A stretch of DNA of 64,000 nt from Comamonas sp. lk (GCA_945925985.1 CAMELV010000001.1:186001-250000), one strand, 5' to 3'. Positions 36,947-47,124 are shown, counted from the stretch's first letter. Numbers and translations are program-made. Notes: generated by a model not told the origin, from the letters alone.

Positions 36947-37746
36947 GTCGTGCGGCCCAAGACCACCTCCATCACAAAGCGTGAACCGACGTAAGCCAGC
37001 AACAGCAAGCCCGAGCCGATATACAAGATTCGCACCGCCCGCTTGCCGCGCCAGCCAAAGCGAGCCCGACCAAACAGCAGTGTGGCAAAGGTCAGCCAGG
37101 CGAGGACCGAGAAGGCTGTTTTATGGTCCCATTTCAAGGGGGCCTTGGCCTCATAGAGTTGGCCGCCAAACAGGATGCCCAGCAGCAGCGTGGCTGACAG
37201 CAGCAGAAAGCCGGCGTTGATGAAGCGAAAGGTGAGGCGCTCGATGGTCAGCAGGGGTACCCCAGTGTGAGAGTCCTGCCCCATCCGGATGCGTTCTTCG
37301 GTGCGGGTCATGAACCAGGCATGCGCCACGGCTGTCGCAAACAGACCGTAAGAGGAAATACCCAGCGCCCAGTGGACTGGCAACCAGGGCGATGCGTGGG
37401 GAAGCAGCGCACTGCCCGGGAACACCATGGCCAGCACCACGGCAGCCACGCCCAGTGCCGAAAGGGGCCACCGCATCTCAAGCATTGGAAACAAATAGCT
37501 CTCTACCGCATACACCAGCGTGACCAGCCAGACGGTGACCGACAAGGCTGGCGCAAATCCGAAGTAAACCGGCTCGCCGGTCGAGCTGGCCAGCAGCAGG
37601 GCACCATGCAGAAACCACCCAAGCCAGAGGGCGGCTCGCGCAGCCCGTGCACTGAGCTTCGGCAGGGACAGTGCCGACACTGCGTAGGCCGCCACAGCGC
37701 TGAGGGCCAAGGACAGGCTAAGGGATGATGCACTGGCTAAAATCAT
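36943..37746 (-). CDS. Cytochrome c assembly family protein, YpjD-like
   Basis: A 267-residue membrane protein with about eight hydrophobic helices and the CcsA/CcmC/YpjD tryptophan-rich region (the SPWLPVHWALGISSYGLFATAVAHAW pattern). The late LKWDHKTAFSVLAWLTFATLLFGR also fits. Family members with this size and position beside ffh are usually called YpjD, whose role is not settled. True CcsA proteins handle heme, and no ccsB lies nearby. It is divergent from ffh across 76 bases. Confidence 0.85.
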   Translation of the reverse strand: MILASASSLSLSLALSAVAAYAVSALSLPKLSARAARAALWLGWFLHGALLLASSTGEPVYFGFAPALSVTVWLVTLVYAVESYLFPMLEMRWPLSALGVAAVVLAMVFPGSALLPHASPWLPVHWALGISSYGLFATAVAHAWFMTRTEERIRMGQDSHTGVPLLTIERLTFRFINAGFLLLSATLLLGILFGGQLYEAKAPLKWDHKTAFSVLAWLTFATLLFGRARFGWRGKRAVRILYIGSGLLLLAYVGSRFVMEVVLGRTT

Positions 37747-37822
37747 GCTAACAGTTTAACGTTTTGTCTCCCGCCATTTTCATGTGGCGATCAACATTGG
37801 TGCCGTTCAGCGGCAAACCTGC

Positions 37823-39187
37823 ATGGCATCCTCCCTCACCGACAAACTTTCCCGGCTCGTCAAGGAAATGCGGGGTCAGGCTCGTATCACCGAGTCCAAC
37901 GTCACCGACATGTTGCGGGAGGTCCGCATGGCGCTGCTGGAGGCCGACGTGGCCTTGCCCGTTGTGCGTGATTTCATCGCCCGAGTCAAGGACAAGGCGC
38001 TGGGGCAGGAGGTGCTGGGCTCGCTGTCGCCGGGCCAGACCCTCGTGGGCATTGTGAACCAGGAGCTGGCCGCCACCATGGGTGACGGCATCAGCGACAT
38101 CAATCTCGCGGCACAACCGCCTGCGGTGATTCTGATGGCTGGTCTGCAGGGCGCCGGTAAAACCACCACCACGGCGAAGCTGGCCAAGCACCTGATCGAG
38201 AAGCGGCGTAAAAAGGTGCTGACGGTGTCGGGTGACGTGTACCGACCGGCGGCCATCGAGCAACTGAAGACCGTGACAGCGCAGGCCGGAGCCGAATGGT
38301 TTCCGAGCACGCCAGACCAGAAGCCGGTGGACATTGGTCTGGCTGCGCTGGATTACGCGCGCAAGCACTTTTTTGACGTGCTGCTGGTTGACACGGCCGG
38401 CCGCTTGGCGATTGATGAGGCCTTGATGTTGGAGATCAAGGCCCTGCACGCTGCGCTGAACCCGGTGGAGACCCTGTTTGTGGTGGATGCCATGCAGGGG
38501 CAGGACGCGGTCAATACGGCACGCGCCTTCAAGGAGGCCCTGCCCTTGACCGGCATCATCTTGACCAAGACCGATGGCGATTCACGCGGGGGCGCCGCCC
38601 TGTCGGTGCGGCAAGTCACCGGGGCGCCGATCAAGTTTGCTGGCACCAGCGAAAAAATCGATGGCCTGGAGGTGTTTGATGCCCAGCGCCACGCCGGGCG
38701 CATCTTGGGCATGGGCGACATTCTGGCGCTGGTGGAGCAGGTCACGGCCGGTGTCGACATGGCGGCGGCGCAAAAGCTGGCGGCCAAGGTCAAGAGCGGT
38801 GCGAGCTTTGACCTGAATGACTTTCTGGGTCAAATTCAGCAGATGAAGCAGATGGGCGGGTTGTCCAGCCTGATGGACAAGTTGCCGGCGGCGATGGCGG
38901 CCAAGGCGGGCCAGGTCGACATGGTGCGTGCTGAAAAAGACATCAAGCGAAAGGAGGGCATCATCTACAGCATGACGCCGCTGGAGCGCAGCAAGCCCGA
39001 CATCATCAAAGCCACGCGCAAACGCCGAATCGCCACCGGCGCTGGCGTGCAGGTTCAGGATGTCAACCGCATGCTCAAGGAATTCGAGCAGATGCAGGAG
39101 ATGATGAAAAAAATGAAGGGCGGCGGGATGATGAAGATGATGAAGCGAATGGGCGGCATGAAAGGTATGCCCAGGATGCCGTTCTAG
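37823..39187 (+). CDS. ffh: Signal recognition particle protein Ffh
   Basis: A 454-residue SRP54 GTPase that binds signal sequences and 4.5S RNA and delivers ribosomes to FtsY. I chose ATG 37823 (MASSLTDKLSRL) over an in-frame ATG at 37784. The N domain is followed by the G domain (G1 GLQGAGKTTTTAKL, DTAGRLAID, TKTDGDSRGGAALS). The methionine-rich M domain (about 300-454) ends MKKMKGGGMMKMMKRMGGM. Its receptor ftsY is at 60820. Confidence 0.97.
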   Translation: MASSLTDKLSRLVKEMRGQARITESNVTDMLREVRMALLEADVALPVVRDFIARVKDKALGQEVLGSLSPGQTLVGIVNQELAATMGDGISDINLAAQPPAVILMAGLQGAGKTTTTAKLAKHLIEKRRKKVLTVSGDVYRPAAIEQLKTVTAQAGAEWFPSTPDQKPVDIGLAALDYARKHFFDVLLVDTAGRLAIDEALMLEIKALHAALNPVETLFVVDAMQGQDAVNTARAFKEALPLTGIILTKTDGDSRGGAALSVRQVTGAPIKFAGTSEKIDGLEVFDAQRHAGRILGMGDILALVEQVTAGVDMAAAQKLAAKVKSGASFDLNDFLGQIQQMKQMGGLSSLMDKLPAAMAAKAGQVDMVRAEKDIKRKEGIIYSMTPLERSKPDIIKATRKRRIATGAGVQVQDVNRMLKEFEQMQEMMKKMKGGGMMKMMKRMGGMKGMPRMPF

Positions 39188-39204
39188 ACGTCTGATTTTT
39201 TTAA

Positions 39205-39264
39205 GTGAATAGGGCTCTAGGCCACGTCATATATAGCTTGTTTGCTATTAAAATAGCAAGCGCT
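39205..39264. repeat. Dispersed AT-rich repeat, intergenic copy between ffh and miaB
   Basis: Reads GGGCTCTAGGCCACGTC (39212-39228), then TATATAGCTTG and TTTGCTATTAAAATAGC, a small palindrome. Aligned over 42 bases to the copy at 53625-53679 (opposite strand), 32 positions agree. It fills nearly the whole gap between two convergent genes, where its palindromes might also act as a transcript end. Confidence 0.8.
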
Positions 39265-39269
39265 TGCAT

Positions 39270-40625
39270 TCAGGCCGGAGACTGAATAGCAGCCAATGTT
39301 TCATGAGTCAGGACCTCGCCGCGCAAGGTGTAGCTGCGGGTCTCGGTGATCCGCACGTCGACCAATTGCCCTATTAGCCGTGGCTGGCCGACAAAATTCA
39401 CCACCCGGTTGCATTCGGTGCGGCCCATCAGTTCGGTGGCGTCCCGCTTGGAGGCACCTTCCACCAAGATGCGCTGCACAGTGCCGAGCCGGCTGTCACT
39501 GATGCGTCGGATGCTGGCGTTGATGACTCCCTGCAGGTGCTGCAAGCGGCGCAGCTTGACCTCGTGCGGGGTGTCATCCGCCAGGTTGGCGGCCGGGGTA
39601 CCGGGCCGTGGGCTGAAGATAAAGCTGAAGGAGTTGTCGAAGCTGATGTCGTCAATCAGCTTCATCATCTTGTTGAAATCGTCCTCGGTCTCGCCGGGGA
39701 AGCCGACGATGAAGTCACTGCTGAGCGCCATGTCAGGCCGGATGGCACGCAGTTTGCGCACCGTGCTTTTGTACTCCATCGCGGTGTAGCCGCGCTTCAT
39801 CGCCATCAGGATGCGGTCTGAGCCATGCTGCACCGGCAGATGCAGGTGGCTGACCAGCTTGGGCAGCTTGTCATAGCCGGCAATCAGCGCCGGGGTGAAC
39901 TCATTGGGGTGACTGGTGGTGTAGCGAATGCGCTCGATTCCGGGAATGTCAGACACATAGGTCAACAGAGTGGCGAAGTCCGCGGTCTCCAGGCTGTCGC
40001 CCATGGGCGCGCGCCAGGCGTTGACGTTCTGTCCCAGCAGCGTGACCTCTTTCACGCCCTGGTCGGCCAGGCCAGCCACTTCCACCAGCACGTCTTCAAA
40101 CGGGCGCGACACTTCTTCGCCACGGGTATAAGGCACCACGCAGTAGCTGCAGTATTTGGAACAGCCCTCCATGATGCTGACGAAGGCGGTAGCGCCTTCA
40201 ACCCGCGCCGGCGGCAGGTGGTCGAACTTTTCGATCTCGGGGAAACTGATGTCCACCTGCGACTGGTTCAGGCGCTGGCGCTCGGCCAACAATTGCGGCA
40301 GCCGGTGCAGGGTTTGCGGGCCGAACACCACATCCACGTAAGGCGCCCGCGCGATGATAGCTGCCCCCTCCTGGCTGGCGACACAACCGCCAACGCCAAT
40401 CAGCACGCCCTTTTTCTTCAAATGCTTGACCCGGCCGAGATCGGAAAAAACCTTTTCCTGCGCTTTTTCCCGCACCGAGCAGGTGTTGAACAGGATCAGG
40501 TCGGCATCATTGACATTGTCGGTCGGCTCATAGCCCTGGGCCGCGTGCAAGACATCGGCCATTTTGTCCGAGTCGTACTCGTTCATCTGGCAGCCAAAGG
40601 TTTTAATGAAGACTTTTTTGCTCAT
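39270..40625 (-). CDS. miaB: tRNA-2-methylthio-N6-dimethylallyladenosine synthase MiaB
   Basis: A 451-residue radical-SAM methylthiotransferase that modifies A37 of tRNAs reading UNN codons. The N-terminal domain ([17 protein letters not shown]) carries one cluster's cysteines. The radical-SAM motif is CSKYCSYC (about residues 155-162), and a C-terminal TRAM domain follows. Length and motifs separate it from RimO. It converges with ffh across the repeat copy. Confidence 0.96.
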   Translation of the reverse strand: MSKKVFIKTFGCQMNEYDSDKMADVLHAAQGYEPTDNVNDADLILFNTCSVREKAQEKVFSDLGRVKHLKKKGVLIGVGGCVASQEGAAIIARAPYVDVVFGPQTLHRLPQLLAERQRLNQSQVDISFPEIEKFDHLPPARVEGATAFVSIMEGCSKYCSYCVVPYTRGEEVSRPFEDVLVEVAGLADQGVKEVTLLGQNVNAWRAPMGDSLETADFATLLTYVSDIPGIERIRYTTSHPNEFTPALIAGYDKLPKLVSHLHLPVQHGSDRILMAMKRGYTAMEYKSTVRKLRAIRPDMALSSDFIVGFPGETEDDFNKMMKLIDDISFDNSFSFIFSPRPGTPAANLADDTPHEVKLRRLQHLQGVINASIRRISDSRLGTVQRILVEGASKRDATELMGRTECNRVVNFVGQPRLIGQLVDVRITETRSYTLRGEVLTHETLAAIQSPA

Positions 40626-40795
40626 GGTCGGGATGTCGGTGTGCCGGGGCCTTCGGCATTGGCGCGGTCCGTTAGCGCATCGAAGAGCAGATTGTCTATT
40701 AAAAGTGGGCCATCACCGTTCTAGGTCTGGCGAGCCGTCATAGCCATTGCGAGCGGTCCCGCTTTTGTAAATCGGTGCCTATCGCCAAAGGGCGA

Positions 40796-41980
40796 TCACA
40801 ACAGGCCCAAGTCTTTTGCCTCCGCCCCGGGGAATACGCCGGCCAGTTGCGTCGGGCTTAGGCCGAACTGGCGTGCTAGTAGGCCGCCCAGCAGGCCGCG
40901 GTACTCGTTGAGGACCGGGTAGTCGCGGTTTTGGAACAGGTTAGCGGCCGTCACCGGCACTTGCTCACCAGCCACCTGGCCCCTGCGCAGGCCGCCACCC
41001 AGCACCCAGTAGACGCTGCCGTGGCCGTGGTCGGTGCCGTTGTTGCCGTTTTGACGGAAGGTGCGGCCAAATTCGCTGACCACCACCACGGTGGTCTCGC
41101 GCCAGCGGTTGCCCATTTCCTGTGCGTAGGCGGCCAGGCCCCGGCCTAGCTCTTCAAAGCGGCTGGCCAGTTGGCCGGTGGCGCCGCCCTGGGCCACATG
41201 GGTGTCCCAGCCGCCGACATCCACAAAACCCAGGTTGTAGCGGCCCTTCATCAGCCGGGCGATGCGTCGCGCCTCCAGCTCGAAACCCTTGGCGCTGATG
41301 GCGTTGCGGCTGGCAGCGTCCATCTCTGCGGCCATTTCGCGCACCACCTCGTCACGCACGGTGAAGCCCTGGTTGACCGAACCCGACAGTTCGGTGCCCT
41401 GGTACATGGCGCTGATGATGCTGCTCTGGCGCGCGTCTACCGCGGGCTTGGCCACTGAGCGCAGCGCGGTGTTGGGTACCTGGACGTCACCCTGCATGAC
41501 CAGCGGCAGCCGGTCGGTGAAGGCCATGGCGCCTGAGCCCTTGAGGGTGGCGGCGAGCCGGTTCAGAAAGCCTGAGCGGTAGTTGCGGCTGCCCTCCGGC
41601 GCCTGGCCGAGTTCGATGCTGTCCTGTGTCTCAAAATGGCTGCGTGTGAGGTCGTGCGTGCCGGCAAAGGGAACAAAAGCCGCCTGCCCCTGCTGAAATA
41701 ACGTGTACACGCTGTCACGCAGCGCCGGGTGCAGGCCCCAGTCGGCGTTGAGTGGTAGTGCTGTGTTGACGTCTGAGCTGGGCCTTGCGACGGCAATAGT
41801 GGGCCGCACCTCGTAGTAAAAGCTGCTGCTCACTGGAACCAACAGGTTGGCAGCGTCGTAGCCGCCGCGCAAAAATACCACCAGAAAACAGGGCTGCGTC
41901 GGACCGGCAGCCCAGAGCTGGCCGGCGCTCAGGGCCAGGCTGGTGCCGGCCAGGGATTGCAGCAGTTGACGGCGTTGCAT
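40796..41980 (-). CDS. DUF1501 domain protein, Tat-exported
   Basis: A 394-residue protein with a twin-arginine-type signal (MQRRQLLQSLAGTSLALSAGQLWA). It has the DUF1501 sulfatase-like core: CFLVVFLRGGYDAANLLVP at the start and VVVVSEFGRTFRQNGNNGTDHGHGSVYWV near the end, where the Asp/His-rich motif could bind metal. It is encoded 18 bases after a DUF1800 gene, the usual pairing for these families. Function of the pair is not known. A hairpin ATCGCC-GGCGAT at 40781-40796 touches its stop. Confidence 0.88.
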   Translation of the reverse strand: MQRRQLLQSLAGTSLALSAGQLWAAGPTQPCFLVVFLRGGYDAANLLVPVSSSFYYEVRPTIAVARPSSDVNTALPLNADWGLHPALRDSVYTLFQQGQAAFVPFAGTHDLTRSHFETQDSIELGQAPEGSRNYRSGFLNRLAATLKGSGAMAFTDRLPLVMQGDVQVPNTALRSVAKPAVDARQSSIISAMYQGTELSGSVNQGFTVRDEVVREMAAEMDAASRNAISAKGFELEARRIARLMKGRYNLGFVDVGGWDTHVAQGGATGQLASRFEELGRGLAAYAQEMGNRWRETTVVVVSEFGRTFRQNGNNGTDHGHGSVYWVLGGGLRRGQVAGEQVPVTAANLFQNRDYPVLNEYRGLLGGLLARQFGLSPTQLAGVFPGAEAKDLGLL

Positions 41981-41998
41981 AGGGCTCCTTGGGGCGAC

Positions 41999-43630
41999 TT
42001 AGCGCCGCATCAGTTCGGGGGAAGACAGCAAAAAGGTGGCCCACTCTTGGGGCGAGCCGGCTTGTGCCAAGGCCGCGCGGGTGCTGGTGCCCAGGCTGTG
42101 CTGCAAGGCCTGGTAGTACAACGCGTTGGCCAGCTGTGGAAAAGCCGGCACCTCTTGCGGCGCGGGCCCCTCGCTGCGGAACAGGCCGGCACTGCCGGAG
42201 GCGATGGCGCGCGCCACTTCAAAGCGCACCGTCATCTGGCCCGGGCTGGCCCAGGCGCTTTCGTCAGATGGCCAGCCGTCAGGCGTCTGGCGTCCGTACA
42301 GAGGCTGGCCCAGCCGGTTGAGCCAGTTCAGCACCGGCCCGGTGTTGAGAATCACCCGCTCGTCATAGGCCAGGCGCAGTGCTGACACCACATAGCGCAT
42401 CGGGTCCTTGAACTTTTGGCCCGCGCCCTGCGCAAATTCCGGCGAGATCAGCAGGGTGCGCAGCGTCACGGCGATGTCGCCATCCGACCCCATGAAGGCT
42501 TGCGCCATGCGTTCCACCAGCGCCTGGGGCGGACTGTCGGCCAGCCAATATTGCGCCAGCTTGCGGCTGACAAAGCGGGCAGTGGCGGGGTGGCGGGCCA
42601 GCCGGTCCAGGGCTTCGTTCAGTTCGGCCAGGCCGCGTTGTTGCAAGGGCTGGCCCAGCAAGGTTTTAGGCGTGAAATCATGCCGGCCTGGTTGGAATTC
42701 AAACACGCCACTGCGCACGTAGTAAGCCTGCAGCTCCCGCCGGCCCACCGGGGTGTTGGTGCTGGTCAGGTTAACGCCGGCGCCAGTCAATACCCGGGCC
42801 AGTTCCTGCACGTCTTTCTGGGTATACGGCCCGTTCACGCCCAGAGTGTGCAGCTCCATCAGCTCACGCGCCAGGTTCTCGTTGACGCGGTTGACTGCGT
42901 TTTGCTCGTTGTCCAGATAGCGCAGCATGGCCGGGTGCAGGGCGGCCGCGCCCAGCAGCTCACGAAAGCGCCCAAGCGCGTGCGGTCGAATCGCCGTGTC
43001 TTCGTAGTCGCCGACCATGGCGCGCAGGTTGGCCTTGTTCTGAAACACACTGAAGTGGTTCAGCCAAAACCAGGTCATCTGTTCCCGCAGTTGGTGTGGT
43101 GAGTAGAGGGCGCGCAGCAGGTGGCGGGATGCGGCTTCACGGGCGAGCCGATTGAGATCTTGCTGGTAGGCCTGCTGGGCGGCTTTTTTCTCGTCATCGT
43201 TTTTGAGTCCGTCGGCATCGCGCCGGCGTTGCTCCAGCTCGATCATCATGGCGGGGAAGGGCTTTTGGCTTAGGGTCAGCGCGGCGATTTGGCTTTGCGC
43301 CGCCGCGGGCAGCGTGGTTGGGCCGGCCACCAACTGCTGAGCCAGCAGGGCGCCGGCGTCCTGGCCGGCGGCCTGCGCCAGCGCCGAGCTGCTGGCGCCC
43401 CAGGTCAGGCGGTTAAGCCAGTGGTAACGCAAGAGGTCGGAGGACTGCGCGGAGTTGGTGGCGGCTGCGAGCGCGGCAGGCGAGGGCTTGACGGTTGTGG
43501 GGTCTGGTGCGCCTTGGGGTGCCGTCGCGGTTGGGGTGGTGCTTGTCGGTGGCGCAGCGCAAGCCGCCAACAACAGAGCAAGGCCCCAGCTGCTGGACCT
43601 GCTGCTTATGAACGGGCGCGGTGCGGTCAT
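41999..43630 (-). CDS. DUF1800 domain lipoprotein
   Basis: A 543-residue protein with a lipoprotein signal (GLALLLAACAAP, Cys near residue 24) and a Pro/Thr/Ala-rich linker. The DUF1800 core contains HHLLRALYSPHQLREQMTWFWLNHFSVF in pattern, ENLARELMELHTLGVNGPYTQKDVQELARVLTG and FVSRKLAQYWLAD. DUF1800/DUF1501 pairs are exported together, so both likely act in the periplasm or at the surface. The substrate is unknown. It is divergent from selD across 57 bases. Confidence 0.88.
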   Translation of the reverse strand: MTAPRPFISSRSSSWGLALLLAACAAPPTSTTPTATAPQGAPDPTTVKPSPAALAAATNSAQSSDLLRYHWLNRLTWGASSSALAQAAGQDAGALLAQQLVAGPTTLPAAAQSQIAALTLSQKPFPAMMIELEQRRRDADGLKNDDEKKAAQQAYQQDLNRLAREAASRHLLRALYSPHQLREQMTWFWLNHFSVFQNKANLRAMVGDYEDTAIRPHALGRFRELLGAAALHPAMLRYLDNEQNAVNRVNENLARELMELHTLGVNGPYTQKDVQELARVLTGAGVNLTSTNTPVGRRELQAYYVRSGVFEFQPGRHDFTPKTLLGQPLQQRGLAELNEALDRLARHPATARFVSRKLAQYWLADSPPQALVERMAQAFMGSDGDIAVTLRTLLISPEFAQGAGQKFKDPMRYVVSALRLAYDERVILNTGPVLNWLNRLGQPLYGRQTPDGWPSDESAWASPGQMTVRFEVARAIASGSAGLFRSEGPAPQEVPAFPQLANALYYQALQHSLGTSTRAALAQAGSPQEWATFLLSSPELMRR

Positions 43631-43687
43631 GGCCGGATTATGACGAAGCCAGATAATCAGCGTCCTAGCTGCCCACCCTAAACTGCC

Positions 43688-44770
43688 ATGACCCTAACGA
43701 CTGCCCCCAACCGCCCCGCCACCGAACCACGGCTGACCAGCCTGTCGCACGGCGGTGGCTGCGGCTGCAAGGTCGCGCCGGGTGTGCTGTCAGACATCTT
43801 GAAGGGCATGAGCGCCATGCCCATTCCCCCTGAGCTGTTGGTAGGCATCGAGACTTCGGACGACGCGGCGGTCTACCAGCTCAATCACGAGCAGGCGCTG
43901 ATTGCCACCACCGATTTCTTCATGCCCATCGTGGACGATCCGTATGATTTTGGCCGCATCGCCGCCACCAACGCCATCTCGGACGTGTACGCCATGGGCG
44001 GCCGGCCCATTCTGGCGCTGGCGTTGGTGGGCATGCCGATTAACGTGCTGTCTACCGCCACCATTGGCCGTATCCTGGAGGGTGGCGCCTCGGTCTGCCG
44101 GGCTGCCGGCATCCCGATCGCGGGCGGCCACACCATTGATTCAGTGGAGCCGATTTATGGCCTGGTGGCGCTGGGCCTGGTGCACCCGAAACGTGTCAAG
44201 CGAAACGCCGATGCCCGGGTGGGCGACCGATTGGTGCTGGGCAAGCCGCTAGGCGTGGGCATTTTGTCGGCTGCCCTGAAGAAAGAAAAACTCGACGCTG
44301 CCGGCTATGCGCAGATGCTGGCCGTGACCACCCGGCTCAACACGCCGGGCCCCGATCTGGCCGCATTGGAAGGCGTGCACGCCATGACCGATGTGACGGG
44401 CTTCGGCCTGGCCGGTCACGCCTTGGAGATGGCACGCGGTGCCGGTTGCACAGTGGCCATTGACTGGGACCGTGTACCGTTACTGGCGGGGGTGCGTGAC
44501 CTGGCGGCGCAAGGCTTGGTGACAGGCGCCTCGGGCCGTAACTGGACCGGTTATGGCCAGCAGGTCGAACTGCCGGCGGGTTTTAACTCGGTAGACCGGG
44601 CGCTGCTGAGCGACCCCCAAACCAGCGGCGGCTTGTTGGTGGCCTGCGCGCCCGAAGCCGTCAAGCAAGTACTGGCGGTGTTCGCTCAGCACGGCTTTGA
44701 TGAAGCCGCCGACATTGGCGAAATCACCCCTGGCGGACCTGGCGCAGCCTTGCGGATGCGCCAGGCCTGA
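43688..44770 (+). CDS. selD: Selenide, water dikinase (selenophosphate synthetase)
   Basis: A 360-residue ATP-dependent enzyme making selenophosphate, the selenium donor for selenocysteine and selenouridine. The catalytic motif is HGGGCGCKVAPGVL with Cys25 and Lys28; a Cys codon, not UGA, is used. TTDFFMPIVDDPYDFGRIAATNAISDVYAMGG and GGHTID follow the PurM-like fold. No selA, selB or tRNA-2-selenouridine synthase is in the window. An oxidoreductase of the family sometimes fused to SelD lies at 49130. It converges with phoX over a 6-base gap. Confidence 0.96.
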   Translation: MTLTTAPNRPATEPRLTSLSHGGGCGCKVAPGVLSDILKGMSAMPIPPELLVGIETSDDAAVYQLNHEQALIATTDFFMPIVDDPYDFGRIAATNAISDVYAMGGRPILALALVGMPINVLSTATIGRILEGGASVCRAAGIPIAGGHTIDSVEPIYGLVALGLVHPKRVKRNADARVGDRLVLGKPLGVGILSAALKKEKLDAAGYAQMLAVTTRLNTPGPDLAALEGVHAMTDVTGFGLAGHALEMARGAGCTVAIDWDRVPLLAGVRDLAAQGLVTGASGRNWTGYGQQVELPAGFNSVDRALLSDPQTSGGLLVACAPEAVKQVLAVFAQHGFDEAADIGEITPGGPGAALRMRQA

Positions 44771-44776
44771 ACCGGC

Positions 44777-47020
44777 TTAAACGCCGATCACACCGCCGTC
44801 GTCGCGGGTGATGACCAGCGTGGCTGAGCGGGGCCGGCCGGTCGGGCCATAGCCCTGGTTGCCGGGCCACTGGCTTTGCAGCTTGAAGCCACCGGTCGCG
44901 CCCAGCGCCGGCGTTTCTTCGCCCGGGTGCTGGATGTTGACGAACAGGGTCTTGCCGTCTTCGGTTTCAGTGATCCCGGTCACTTCGGCGCCCTTGGGCG
45001 CCAGCAGAAAGCGCCGCAGCTTGGCATCGCCCAGGGTCGCGCCGATGAAGGTATCTTGTGTACCCGTTACGGTAGCGCCGTTCACGGTGAGGCTGTTCTT
45101 GACCGTGATGCGCCCGCCGTCACCCACCTGCCCTGGCACGGCGGCCAGCAGCATGCAGTTGGTTTCGTCGGTGATTGCGCCGTCGTCGGTCTGGATCCAG
45201 CAGATGCCGCTGGCCCGGCTGAACCACAGGCCGTCTGGCGAGGAGAACGCGTTCTTGGCGGTCAAGCCAGACAGGTTGGCGTCGCCGGCATCTTCTTCGG
45301 CACCAAACACAAAAATGTCCCAGGCAAAGCCAGCCGCTGTGGACAGGCTGTCCTGCTCGCGGAACCGGATGATGTGGCCGTTGGGGTTGCCCGCGCCCTT
45401 TTTGCCGTCAAGGTCGTTGTAAGCGCGCGGGTTGGCGGCGTCCACCTTGGTCGGTGTGCGGTTGGCTGCGCTGTTGTTGGTCAGGGCGAAGTAGATTTCG
45501 CCGTTGTTGTGGTTAACCGCACCCCACTCAGGGCGGTCCATCCGGGTGGCACCCACGGCGTCTGCGGCCAGCCGGGCATTGACCAACACGTCGGCCTGGT
45601 TGGCGAAGCGATAGGCGGCATAGCCGGAGATTTTCGGATCGTTCAGGGTCAGTTCAATCCACTGGCCGCTGCCGTTGGCGTCGAAACGGGCCGCGTACAG
45701 ACGTCCCTCGTCAAGGTATTTGTCACCAGCAGCCATGCCGCCGCCGATGTCGGCACTGCTCCAGACGGCGGTCGAGACGAACTTATAAATGTACTCGTTG
45801 CGCGAGTCGCAGCCCATGTAGAACGCCAGCGGTGCGCCTACTTTGGGCAGGCCGCACACTGCCGCTTCGTGGGCGAAGCGGCCCATACCAACCCGCTTGG
45901 CCGGCACTGAACCGGGGTTCAGTGGATCGATCTCAAGGTTGTAGCCAAAGGTGTTGGGTTCATTGCGGAAGTCTTCGCTGGCAGTGGCTCCGACCGCCGC
46001 AATATTCCAGCGGGTGAAGCGGTTGTCCGTGTCGGACACGGTGTGCCAGCCCTGGCTACGCTCAGATTTTTTGTCTGCCGCCGAAGCGGCATCGATCACG
46101 CCGTAGCGTTTGCGCGAGCTGACGGTTTTGCCGTCAAGCGGTTTTGTGCCGGCGGGCATGCCGAAGTACTGGGACCAGTTCTCTTCGCAGGCCAGGTAGG
46201 TGCCCCAGGGGGTCTTGCCATGACCGCAGTTGTTCAGGGTGCCGCGGCTGGTGGCGCCGCTGGCGTCGAAGCGGGTCACCATCATGGCCCGGATGTCGGC
46301 CAATTGGGCGGCCGGGCCGCTGATACGGGCGGGGGTCTGCGGAGTGATGCGGCGGTTCAACGCCGAGTCCACTTTGTAGGTCCACTGCTTGCCGGATTTG
46401 ACCAGTTCCACGATCGAGACGCCGTGGAGGTTGATTTCCTTGAGCACTTCCAGCTCTGGCCGGCTGCCCAGGTCCCAGTCGCCAAACTGGCTGAACTTGC
46501 GCCCAGTGACGCCGTTGGAGGTCTGGCCGGCTGGGTGCAGCAAGTGAGAGTCCGCTGAACTCTCGTGGTTGACGCTGAGCACGGCCCGGCCAGTGTCTTT
46601 GTCGGAGTATTTGCCGGCGCTGTCGACGTAATAGATGTCCATACCGTCGTGGTGGTCACCGATGCGCTCGGACCAGTCGTCCTTCTCGGTGCCCTGGTTG
46701 CTGAAGCTCGGTACCCGGGTATTGATCGGGTCGCCGCCGGCGTGCAGCACGGTGAAGCTGTAGCCCGGTGGCAGGACCACCTGGTCAAGTAGGCTTTTGT
46801 CGAGGGACGGGAAACCCAGCGCGCTGACTTTGCCGGGGGCGCTGGCGGTGTTTGCCTGGGCAAAAGTGGGCAGCATGCCGGTGGCCGACAGGGCCGCCAG
46901 TCCAAAGCCGCCACGCAGCAGGCGGCGGCGCGCCGGGTTGGCCAGGGACTGTTCAAGCACCTGCTGGAAATGGGTGTTGGTCGTGGGGTTGCAGTTGTCG
47001 TCGTCGAAAGTGGCTGACAT
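44777..47020 (-). CDS. phoX: PhoX-family alkaline phosphatase, Tat-exported
   Basis: A 747-residue periplasmic or extracellular phosphatase of the PhoX family, which uses iron and calcium to release phosphate from organic esters. The N-terminus carries a long n-region and the twin-arginine signal RRRLLRGGFGLAALSATGML. Conserved blocks include WGTYLACEENWSQYFG, RFAHEAAVCGLPKVGAPLAFYMGCDSRNEYIYKF and NIQHPGEET. A candidate PhoB box (47125-47142) lies 105 bases upstream on its strand, which fits phosphate-starvation control. Confidence 0.92.
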   Translation of the reverse strand: MSATFDDDNCNPTTNTHFQQVLEQSLANPARRRLLRGGFGLAALSATGMLPTFAQANTASAPGKVSALGFPSLDKSLLDQVVLPPGYSFTVLHAGGDPINTRVPSFSNQGTEKDDWSERIGDHHDGMDIYYVDSAGKYSDKDTGRAVLSVNHESSADSHLLHPAGQTSNGVTGRKFSQFGDWDLGSRPELEVLKEINLHGVSIVELVKSGKQWTYKVDSALNRRITPQTPARISGPAAQLADIRAMMVTRFDASGATSRGTLNNCGHGKTPWGTYLACEENWSQYFGMPAGTKPLDGKTVSSRKRYGVIDAASAADKKSERSQGWHTVSDTDNRFTRWNIAAVGATASEDFRNEPNTFGYNLEIDPLNPGSVPAKRVGMGRFAHEAAVCGLPKVGAPLAFYMGCDSRNEYIYKFVSTAVWSSADIGGGMAAGDKYLDEGRLYAARFDANGSGQWIELTLNDPKISGYAAYRFANQADVLVNARLAADAVGATRMDRPEWGAVNHNNGEIYFALTNNSAANRTPTKVDAANPRAYNDLDGKKGAGNPNGHIIRFREQDSLSTAAGFAWDIFVFGAEEDAGDANLSGLTAKNAFSSPDGLWFSRASGICWIQTDDGAITDETNCMLLAAVPGQVGDGGRITVKNSLTVNGATVTGTQDTFIGATLGDAKLRRFLLAPKGAEVTGITETEDGKTLFVNIQHPGEETPALGATGGFKLQSQWPGNQGYGPTGRPRSATLVITRDDGGVIGV

Positions 47021-47124
47021 AGGAATAGCTCCGTGGTGGGTTTGACGCTGTCAAAAGGGCGGGCGCTGCGTGACTTAAGGTCCAGCAACACAAGGTTGAC
47101 AGACGCCCATTGGAGTCGACCCAT

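Noticed and set aside
40626-40795. Gap between miaB and the DUF1501 gene with a short CTATTAAAA stretch resembling the dispersed repeat.
   Set aside because: Only about nine bases agree, too few to call another copy. A small ATCGCC/GGCGAT hairpin is present but has no T-run.
43688-44770. SelD as a selenoprotein with an in-frame UGA.
   Set aside because: The catalytic position is a normal Cys codon and the frame has no internal stop.
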